Of a DNA stretch of 64,000 bases, positions 24,501 through 36,500 are shown piece after piece (positions within the stretch are counted from its first letter, which is position 1; the number at the start of each line of letters is the position of its first letter). The position numbers and the translations under genes are program-made. Source of the stretch: Tubulanus polymorphus (taxonomy: Eukaryota; Nemertea; Palaeonemertea; Tubulaniformes; Tubulanidae); assembly GCF_964204645.1 (NCBI RefSeq), contig NC_134025.1:8747001-8811000 (forward strand). Direction: 5' to 3'. The notes beneath the pieces were generated by a model. The model was not told the DNA's origin and made no database searches. It saw nothing but the letters and a program-made list of their open reading frames with translations.

Positions 24501-27500
24501 GGAATTACCGATATACAAGTCTATTTTCGAAGAACATCGATTTCTTTTCGAGAAGTCACCTTTCGCATTCTTCACAGAGCAGTTTAATTCATTTTCGCCA
24601 CATGATAATGGTGGCCAGAATGTGTTTATATGTCACAATGAAGAACGAGAATATATAAGAGAAATTATTTCGCAATATGCCAGGGTCAGTTCAATATCCG
24701 TGAAAGATGGTGATGCTTTATGTGTTAAGGAAGACCGGAAAATCACGAAAAATGATCTCCTCATATATTACATGAATGAACAAACTCTCAATTGTCAGAC
24801 TACGATCAATATTCTTGGTCTGGCCAAATATTATGGATGTAAGATATTTTTCCTCCGTGAAACTACATTTGAACCAGTGGAATACATTTCCCCGGATATT
24901 TACTTACTTCCACCAGATGTAGATCAAGATAGATTTAAGAAATTCGTTAATATTGGCGAAATTATGTTAGATGGCCAAGAATCTGCGATACAGTTTGACA
25001 AAATTGTCGAAACGAGTGCCCTTGGTGTTGTTGCCCGTCATATAGCGCCGTATTTTGGAATATATGTCGATGAACTATTACCAAAGATCCCGAAGAATAT
25101 AAGTGACACCAGACATTCAGATAATCATCCCGAAAATAACGCATCTAAAATTTGTTCAGATATTGAACAAGCTCGTAACTGGCTGATTTCGAAAGAAGAT
25201 GACATCTCGACCCTAAAAACAGTATTAACCGAATTCCCAGAACTCAAAGTCGAAATATACCTGTCAGATTTATCTCACATTTACAAGAGTAAGGATGATT
25301 CTGATGTAGACATAAAAATGACAGCTCGACCTGACAAAGTTCTTATGTGTTGCGACGAACTGAAATCGAATGAAAATTGTATAAGTCGAATTCTTGCGAA
25401 TAATTCTTTTCTACAAATTTCAACCTGTGATCGACCAATTCAGACTGATATTTATAAACAAATATCCACCACAAACCTTTTAGTATTTTTCATAAGTGCA
25501 AAAACTCTGAATGATCAGAATCACATAAACCTGCTATGTCTAGCTCAGTATTATAATATCCCGACGATATATTTGATGGAAAGTGGTTTCGAACCAGAGG
25601 ATTGCACGTCACCAGATGTATCTATGTTACCAAACGACGTCGATCAGGAGCGATTCACCACCGAAATCGATATCGGAGAAATCCTCACAAATGGAATGGA
25701 TTGCTGTATCGAAATTACGAAACGAATTGATGAGAGCACGTTGGATACGATAGTGAAACGGCTATCGGCATCGCTTCATCTCGAGGACTTCAGTTTGAAA
25801 AACTTCGTACCAGAAGAAGATGTGAATATTGATGCTTGTACTTCGACTGCTGATCTAGAAAGTGATAACGATGCCACTTCTGAAGGTAATACGACTAAAT
25901 TTTCCCTGGGGTCTTGACAGTGCAATGGGCCTGTATCTGAAATTTCCTCATGAACTAAACTTCATTATTTATTTAAGATTGGCCCGATTTAAGAAACATT
26001 GACGATGCTCGAAAATGGATCGTTTCCAAAGAAACCGATATTCTAATCATGAAATCAGTTATCGAAGAATTCGGGGAATTAAAAGCTGAAACATGTCTGA
26101 AACATTTGCCTGGATCCTTCAATACAACGGTTGAAAGTGTAACTATGATTGATGGTCATTCGTCCACTGATAATGCCGAATATATTCACAAAAGTGTCAT
26201 GACAGGTAACCATTGAAGAGCTTTTTGATGGTGTTTAATTTTGTCCCATTCACATTGTTTAATGTGTTCTATTTGCAGAGTTTCCAAGAACCTTTTCCGA
26301 TATCGAAGAAGCTCGTGACTGGGTGAATTCTAAAGCAGATGATATCTCAATAATGAAATCTATAATGACTGAATTTACTGAACTCAAAGACGATTCATGC
26401 TTGAATGAATTATTAGCATTTGATCAGACTAAAGAAAATGACTCTGATACAGACATCAAAGAAGGTTCTGATGCAGAAGCTAAGATCAACATACAATCTA
26501 ACAAAGTTCTTATGTGTTGTGACGAACTGAAATCGAATGAAAATTGTATAAGTCGAATTCTTGCGAATAATTCTTTTCTACAAATTTCAACTCGTGATCG
26601 ACAAATTCAGACTGATATTTATAAACAAATATCCACCACAAACCTTTTAGTATTTTTCATAAGTGCAAAAACTCTGAATGATCAGAATCACGTAAACCTG
26701 CTCTGTCTAGCTCAGTATTATAATATCCCGACGATATACTTGATGGAAACTGGTTTCGAACCCGAGGATTGCACGTCACCAGATGTATCTATGTTACCAA
26801 ACGACGTCGATCAGGGGCGATTCACCAGCGATATTGATATCGGAGAAATCCTCACAAATGGAATGGAATGTTGTATTGAAATATCGGAGCAAATTGATGA
26901 AAGCTCGTTGGATACGATAGTGAAACAGATATCGGCATCGATTCATCTCGAGGACTACAATTTGGAAAACTTCGTACCAGAAGAAGATGTGAATATTGAT
27001 GCTTGGACTTCGACTGCTGATCTAGAAAGTGATAGTGATGTCACCTCTGAAGGTTATACGACTAAATTTTCCTTGTAGTCTTGAAAATGGACCTGTATCT
27101 GAATTTTCTTTATTTATTTCATTGTTTATTTTAGATTGGCCTGATTTAAGAAATATTGACAATGCCCGAAAATGGATCGTTTCCAAAGAACCAGATATTC
27201 TTATCATGAAATCAATTATCGAAGAATTCGCTGAATTGAAAAATGAAACATGTCTAAAATATTTGCCTGGATTCGTCAATACAACGGGTGAAAGTGTAAC
27301 TATGGTTGATGGCCATTCGTCCACTGATAATGCCGAATATATTCACAAAGGTGTCATGACAGGTAATCATAATATTTGTATAGGTTTTCGACAATGTTTT
27401 TGTCCTATACACATGATCTATCATTTCCTTCTACTTGCAGAGCTTCACAGAACGTTTTGCGATATCGATGAAGCTCTTGACTGGGTGAATTCTAGAGCAG

Positions 27501-30500
27501 ATGAAATCTCAATAATGAAATCTATAATGACCGAATTTACTGAACTCAAAGACGAATCATGCTTGAATGAATTATTAGTATTTGATCAGACTAAAGAAAA
27601 TGACTCTGATACAGACATCAAAGAAGGTTCTGATACAGAAGCTAAGATCAACATACAATCTAACAAAGTTCTTATGTGTTGTGACGAACTGAAATCGAAT
27701 GAAAATTGTATAAGTCGAATTCTTGCGAATAATTCTTTTCTACAAATTTCAACTCGTGATCGACAAATTCAGACTGATATTTATAAACAAATATCCACCA
27801 CAAACCTTTTAGTATTTTTCATAAGTGCAAAAACTCTGAATGATCAGAATCACGTAAACCTGCTCTGTCTAGCTCAGTATTATAATATCCCGACGATATA
27901 CTTGATGGAAACTGGTTTCGAACCCGAGGATTGCACGTCACCAGATGTATCTATGTTACCAAACGACGTCGATCAGGGGCGATTCACCAGCGATATTGAT
28001 ATCGGAGAAATCCTCACAAATGGGATGGAATGTTGTATTGAAATATCGGAGCAAATTGATGAAAGCGCGTTGGATACGATAGTGAAACAGATATCGGCAT
28101 CGATTCATCTCGAGGACTACAATTTGGAAAACTGCGTACCAGAAGAAGATGTGAATATTGATGCTTGTACTTCGACTGCTGATCTAGAAAGTGATAGTGA
28201 TGCCACCTCTGAAGGTTATACGACTAAATTTTCCTTGTAGTCTTGAAAATGGACCTGTATCTGAATTTTCTTTATTTATTTCATTGTTTATTTTAGATTG
28301 GCCTGATTTAAGAAATATTGACGATGCCCGAAAATGGATCGTTTCCAAAGAACCAGATATTCTTATCATGAAATCAATTATCGAAGAATTCGCTGAATTG
28401 AAAAATGAAACATGTCTAAAATATTTGCCTGGATTCGTCAATACAACGGGTGAAAGTGTAACTATGGTTGATGGCCATTCGTCCACTGATAATGCCGAAT
28501 ATATTCACAAAGGTGTCATGACAGGTAATCATAATATTTGTATAGGTTTTCGACAATGTTTTTGTCCTATACACATGATCTATCATTTCCTTCTACTTGC
28601 AGAGCTTCACAGAACGTTTTGCGATATCGATGAAGCTCTTGACTGGGTGAATTCTAGAGCAGATGAAATCTCAATAATGAAATCTATAATGACCGAATTT
28701 ACTGAACTCAAAGACGAATCATGCTTGAATGAATTATTAGTATTTAATCAGACTAAAGAAAATGACTCTGATACAGACATCAAAGAAGGTTCTGATACAG
28801 AAGCTAAGATCAACATACAATCTAACAAAGTCCTTATGTGTTGTGACGAACTGAAATCGAATGAAAATTGTATCAGTCGAATTCTTGCGAATAATTCTTT
28901 TCTACAAATTTTAACCTGTGATCGACCAATTCAGACTGATATTCATAAACAAATATCCACCACAAACCTTTTAGTATTTTTCATAAGTGCAAAAACTCTG
29001 AATGATCAGAATCACATAAACCTGCTATGTCTAGCTCAGTATTATAATATCCCGACGATATATTTGATGGAAACTGGTTTCGAACCCGAGGATTGCACGT
29101 CACCAGATGTATCTATGTTACCAGATGACGTCGATCAGGAGCGATTCACGAGCGAAATTGATATCGGAGAAATCCTCACGAATGGAATGGAATGTTGTAT
29201 TAAAATTACTAAGCGAATTGACGAATGCACGTTGGATATGATAGTTAAACAGACGTCAGCGTCGCTTCCTCTTGAGGCCTTCAGTTTGGAAAACTTCTTA
29301 CCAGATGTACTCAATATTGATGCTGGTGCTTCAACTCATGAAGAGGAAACATGTCTGAAACATTTGTCCGAATCCTTCTATACAACGGTTGAAAGTGTAA
29401 CTATGGTTGATGGTCATTCGTCCACTGATAATGCCGAACATATTCACCAAGGTGTCATGACAGGTAACCATAATATTCAAATCTTTAACAGCTTTTTGAT
29501 GGTGTTTAATTTTGTCCTATCAATCTAATCTTTCTATTTGCAGAGTTTCCAAGAACCTTTTCCGATCTCGAAGAAGCTCGTGACTGGGTGAATTCTAGAG
29601 CAGATGATATCTCAATTATGAAATCTATAATGACTGAATTTACTGAACTCAAAGACGATTCATGCTTGAATGATCTATTAGTATCTTATCAGACTCAAGA
29701 AGAAAATCACTCTGATACAGACATCAAAGAAGGTTCTGATACAGAAGCTAAGATCAACTTACAATCTAACAAAGTTCTGATGTGTTGTGATGAACTGAAA
29801 TCGAATGAAAATTGTATAAGTCGAATTCTTGCGAATAATTCTTTTCTACAAATTTCAACCTGTGATCGACCAATTCAGACTGATATTTATAAACAAATAT
29901 CCACAACAAACCTTTTAGTATTTTTCATAAGTGCAAAAACTCTGAATGATCAGAATCACATAAACCTGCTATGTCTAGCTCAGTATTATAATAACCCGAC
30001 GATATATTTGATGGAAAGTGGTTTCGAACCAGAGGATTGCACGTCACCAGATGTATCTATGTTACCAAACGACGTCGATCAGGAGCGATTCACCAGCGAA
30101 ATCGATATCGGAGAAATCCTCACAAATGGAATGGATTGCTGTATCGAAATTACGAAACGAATTGATGAGAGCACGTTGGATACGATAGTGAAACGGATAT
30201 CGGCATCGCTTCATCTCGAGGACTTCAGTTTGAAAAACTTCGTACCAGAAGAAGATGTGAATATTGATGCTTGTACTTCGACTGCTGATCTAGAAAGTGA
30301 TAACGATGCCACTTCTGAAGGTAATACGACTAAATGTTCCTTGGAGTCTTGACAGTGCAATGGGCCTATATCTGAAATTTTCTCATGAACTGAACTTCAT
30401 TATTTATTTAAGATTGGCCCGATTTAAGTAACATTGACGATGCTCGAAAATGGATCGTTTCCAAAGAAACCGATATTCTAATCATGAAATCAGTTATCGA

Positions 30501-33500
30501 AGAATTCGGGGAATTAAAAGCTGAAACATGTCTGAAACATTTGCCTGGATCCTTCAATACAACGGTTGAAAGTGTAACTATGATTGATGGTCATTCGTCC
30601 ACTGATAATGCCGAATATATTCACAAAAGTGTCATGACAGGTAACCATTGAAGAGCTTTTTGATGGTGTTTAATTTTGTCCCATTCACATTGTTTAATGC
30701 GTTCTATTTGCAGAGTATCCAAGAACCTTTTCCGATCTCGAAAAAGCCCGTGACTGGGTGAATTCTAGAGCAGATGATATCTCAATAATGAAATCTATAA
30801 TGACTGAATTTACTGAACTCAAAGACGATTCATGCTTGAATGATTTATTAGTATCTTATCAGACTCAAGAAGAAAATCACTCTGATACAGACATCAAAGA
30901 AGGTTCTGATACAGAAGCTAAGATCAACTTACAATATAACAAAGTTCTTATGTGTTGCGACGAACTGAAATCGAATGAAAATTGTATCAGTCGAATTCTT
31001 GCGAATAATTCTTTTCTACAAATTTCAACCTGTGATCGACCAATTCAGACTGATATTTATAAACAAATATCCACAACAAACCTTTTATTATTTTTCATAA
31101 GTGCAAAAACTCTGAATGATCAGAATCACATAAACCTGCTATGTCTAGCTCAGTATTATAATAACCCGACGATATATTTGATGGAAAGTGGTTTCGAACC
31201 AGAGGATTGCACGTCACCAGATGTATCTATGTTACCAAACGACGTCGATCAGGAGCGATTCACCGGCGAAATCGATATCGGAGAAATCCTCACAAATGGA
31301 ATGGATTGCTGTATCGAAATTACGAAACGAATTGATGAGAGCACGTTGGATACGATAGTGAAACGGATATCGGCATCGCTTCATCTCGAGGACTTCAGTT
31401 TGAAAAACTTCGTACCAGAAGAAGATGTGAATATTGATGCTTGTACTTCGACTGCTGATCTAGAAAGTGATAACGATGCCACTTCTGAAGGTAATACGAC
31501 TAAATGTTCCTTGGAGTCTTGACAGTGCAATGGGCCTATATCTGAAATTTTCTCATGAACTGAACTTCATTATTTATTTAAGATTGGCCCGATTTAAGTA
31601 ACATTGACGATGCTCGAAAATGGATCGTTTCCAAAGAAACCGATATTCTAATCATGAAATCAGTTATCGAAGAATTCGGGGAATTAAAAGCTGAAACATG
31701 TCTGAAACATTTGCCTGGATCCTTCAATACAACGGTTGAAAGTGTAACTATGATTGATGGTCATTCGTCCACTGATAATGCCGAATATATTCACAAAAGT
31801 GTCATGACAGGTAACCATTGAAGAGCTTTTTGATGGTGTTTAATTTTGTCCCATTCACATTGTTTAATGCGTTCTATTTGCAGAGTATCCAAGAACCTTT
31901 TCCGATCTCGAAAAAGCCCGTGACTGGGTGAATTCTAGAGCAGATGATATCTCAATAATGAAATCTATAATGACTGAATTTACTGAACTCAAAGACGATT
32001 CATGCTTGAATGATTTATTAGTATCTTATCAGACTCAAGAAGAAAATCACTCTGATACAGACATCAAAGAAGGTTCTGATACAGAAGCTAAGATCAACTT
32101 ACAATATAACAAAGTTCTTATGTGTTGCGACGAACTGAAATCGAATGAAAATTGTATCAGTCGAATTCTTGCGAATAATTCTTTTCTACAAATTTTAACC
32201 TGTGATCGACGAATTCAGACTGATATTTATAAACAAATATCCACCACAAACCTTTTATTATTTTTCATAAGTGCAAAAACTCTGAATGATCAGAATCACA
32301 TAAACCTGCTATGTCTAGCTCAGTATTATAATATCCCGACGATATATTTGATGGAAAGTGGTTTCGAACCAGAGGATTGCACGTCATCAGATGTATCTAT
32401 GTTACCAAACGACGTCGATCAGGAGCGATTCACCGGCGAAATCGATATCGGAGAAATCCTCACAAATGGAATGGATTGCTGTATCGAAATTACGAAACGA
32501 ATTGATGAGAGCACGTTGGATACGATAGTGAAACGGATATCGGCATCGCTTCATCTCGAGGACTTCAGTTTGAGAAACTTCGTACCAGAAGAAGATGTGA
32601 ATATTGATGCTTGTACTTCGACTGCTGATCTAGAAAGTGATAACGATGCCACTTCTGAAGGTAATACGACTTAATGTTCCTTGGAGTCTTGACAGTGCGA
32701 TGGGCCTGTATCTGAAATTTTCTCATGAACTGAACTTCATTATTTATTTAAGATTGGCCCGATTTAAGAAACATTGACGATGCTCGAAAATGGATCGTTT
32801 CCAAAGAAACCGATATTCTTATCATGAAATCAGTTATCGAAGAATTCGGGGAATTACAAGCTGAAACATGTCTGAAACATTTGCCTGGATCCTTCAATAC
32901 AACGGTTGAAAGTGTAACTATGATTGATGGTCATTCGTCCACCGATAATGCTGAATATATTCACAAAAGTGTCATGACAGGTAACCATTGAAGAGCTTTT
33001 TGATGGTATTTAATTTTGTCCCATTCACATGGTTTATTGCGTTCTATTTCCAGAGTTTCCAGGAACCTTTTCCGATATCGAAGAAGCTCGTGACTGGGTG
33101 AATTCTAGAGCAGATGATATCTCAATAATGAAATCTATAATGACTGAATATACTGAACTCAAAGACGATTCGTGCTTGAATGAATTATTAGCATTTGATC
33201 AGACTAAAGAAAATGACTCTGATACAGACATCAAAGGAGGTTCTGATACAGAAGCTATGATCAACATACAATATAACAAAGTTCTTATGTGTTGTGACGA
33301 ACTGAACTCGAATGAAAATTGTATAAGTCGAATTCTTGCGAATAATTCTTTTCTACAAATCTCAACTCGTGATCGACCAATTCAGACTGATATTTATAAA
33401 CAAATATCCACCACAAACCTTTTAGTATTTTTCATAAGTGCAAACACTCTGAATGATCAGAATCACGTAAACCTGCTCTGTTTAGCTCAGTATTATAATA

Positions 33501-36500
33501 TCCCGACGATATATTTGATGGAAACTGGTTTCGAACCCGAGGATTGCATGTCACCAGATGTATCTATGTTACCAGATGACGTCGATCAGGAGCGATTCAC
33601 GAGCGAAATTGATATCGGAGAAATCCTCACAAATGGAATGGAATGTTGTATTGAAATTACTAAGCGAATTGACGAATGCACGTTGGATATGATAGTTAAA
33701 CAGATGTCAGCGTCGCTTCCTCTTGAGGCCTTCAGTTTGGAAAACCTCTTACCAGATGTACTCAATATTGATGCTGGTACTTCAACTCATGAAGAGGAAA
33801 CATGTATGAAACATTTGTCAGAATCCTTCTATACAACGGTTGAAAGTGCAACTATGGTTGATGGTCATTCGTCCACTGATAATGCCGAACATATTCACCA
33901 AGGTGTCATGACAGGAAACCATAATATTCAAATCTTGAACAGCTTTTTGATGGTGTTTAATTTTGTCCTATCAATCTAATGCTTTCTATTTGCAGAGTTT
34001 CCAAGAACCTTTTCCGATCTCGAAGAAGCTCGTGACTGGGTGAATTCTAGAGCCGATGATATCTCAAATATGAAATCTATGATGACTGAATTTACTGAAC
34101 TCAAAGACGATTCATGCTTGAATGATCTATTAGTATCTTATCAGACTCAAGAAGAAAATCACTCTGATACAGACATCAAAGAAGGTTCTGAAACAGAAGC
34201 TAAGATCAACTTACAATCTAACAAAGTTCTGATGTGTTGTGATGAACTGAAATCGAATGAAAATTGTATAAGTCGAATTCTTGCGAATAATTCTTTTCTA
34301 CAAATTTCAACGTGTGATCGACAAATTCAGACTAATATTTATAAACAAATATCCACAACAAATCTTTTAGTATTTTTCATGAGTGCAAAATCTCTGAATG
34401 ATCAAAATCACGTAAACCTGCTCTGTCTAGCTCAGTATTATAATATCCCGACGATATACTTGATGGAAACTGGTTTCGAACCCGAGGATTGCACGTCACC
34501 AGATGTATCTATGTTCCCAAACCACGTCGATCAGGAGCGATTCACCAGCGAAATTGATATTGGGGAAATCCTCATAAACGGAACCGAATGTTGTATTGAA
34601 ATATCGGAGCGAATTGACGAAAGCACTTTGGATACGATAGTGAAACAGATATCGGCATCGCTTCATCTCGAGGACTTCAGTTTGGAAAACTTCGTACCAG
34701 AAGTGAATATCGATGCTTCTACTTCCACTGATGATCTAGAAAGTGATAGCGATGCCACTTCTACTGGTGATGGTAGTGTATATTTTTAAAGCTTTCATAC
34801 TTAATTCAAAGAATACACAAACGAATATCCCTTAAACTATTCTATTTGTTTCTGTTTTGCAGAAATGCGCCTAGAAATCAATGGCATCGATGATGCTCGA
34901 GAATGGATCATCTCAAAAGAATCAGATATTTTGATAATGAGATCTATCATCAAAGAGTTCGATGAATTAAAAGATGTAGCATGTTTGAAAGATCCAACTG
35001 CCTTCCACAATTCAAAAGACGAAAGTGTTGTATCTATGGTTGATGGTTATACGTCCACTGATGATGCCGAATGCACACACAAAGGTGTCATGACAGGTAA
35101 CTGGTTGTCATTTTCATGTGAAATAGCGGCACTTTTTTCTCTGTTATGAATACATATTCGTACATCTTTTCTAGAAATTTATCAAACATTCTGTAACGTC
35201 GCTCGTGACTGGGTGAAATATAGAAAAGATGATATATCAACAGTGAAAACAATCATGACCGAATTCAACGAATTAATCGAAGAGACATGTCTTAAAGATT
35301 TGGACGATTATTTTTGTCTCAGAAGAGACATTGACACCGTCGATATTTGTACCTCAACTGATATAGAATATTCAGATAAGGCGATTTCAACAGGTAAATG
35401 ATACAACCTATTCAAACATTTTAATATTTCTTGATTATTGACTATATTTCTTGTATTGCTTTTTCTTTTATTCATCTATACAGAGTTTTGCCAAGAATTC
35501 AACACAATCAATGACGCTCGAGAATGGATCATTTCCAAAGAATCGGATCTTTCTACCTTGAAAACCGTTACCTCGAAATTCAGTGAACTTAAAGATGTTG
35601 TCATTTTGAGAGACCTTTATGAATCTGTTTACAACCCAAAAGAAAATATCACCGATGCATTTACTTGTACTGACGAGGTGGAACATGAAAATAAGGCAAT
35701 TTCAACTGGTAAAAACTACTAAGAACTATACCTTTTAAATAACTATTTGTATTTTGTATATATCCGGATGAAAGATCCTAATTCTTTCCTTTCCAGATAC
35801 GCCCATGCCAACGGAAGAGAATAGACATTTGGATAGTAAAGTTCCCCTTGTTGCGATAGGAAGTCAATTTCTGTACCCATCATCACTTGACATGAGTGCG
35901 TCGTCAAAAGAAACTCTAGATCGCATTTTGACGCCTGTTTTGCCATTTTGTTACGTGTTTAGCACATCAGCTCCAATCACCAACAGTGAAGAGTTATTAA
36001 TGTTAATTGAGAAAATTCGCAACTGCGATATATTTATCTGTCATCTCGATGATGAGTATATTTACTCCCAATGCTGCATAAACTCCCTGGCACTTGCGGT
36101 GTTTTTCGACCGGCCTGTTATCATGATTCGCGAGCCTCTGTTCACCCTACCGAAATCGCCTTATCAATCGTTGCAACCGAACGTAATCGAATTTCTCACC
36201 GAGACAGCAGGCAAATATGAAAGTGACATCTTAGACTTTGTTCGCGATAATTACCAAAAAAAGGTTGGAGATTTCAATGACGTGTTATCACGCGGTGCAG
36301 ATTCTGCCTTGATTTACGATGCCGGTTTTGAGGAGATGTTCACGCTGCGTCTATACGACTGCATGGCTAACTTTATCTCGGATGACGTTTTTAAAGCTGG
36401 TGTCATAAGTGCACGTCAACGGATAAATACGTGTCGTGAGTATCTGTTTGAGAAGGAACCTACCGAAGCTTCGATTAATAGTTCTATTTTCGAAGACGAC

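Noticed and set aside
33029-33979. Readthrough protein ending in NHNIQILNSFLMVF as a real C-terminus
   Set aside because: The tail is intron sequence exposed by the lost donor; the same stretch is intronic after exon 17. A shifted in-frame donor is the simpler reading.
26279-34766. The array as a set of separate small genes, one per long open frame
   Set aside because: No unit has its own start or promoter signs. All units join by phase-1 GT-AG introns, and apparent Met starts are internal residues.
25978-34766. The array as a satellite or CRISPR-like repeat
   Set aside because: Units are protein-coding exon plus intron cassettes with kept frame. This is an animal genome and spacers are not unique short sequences.
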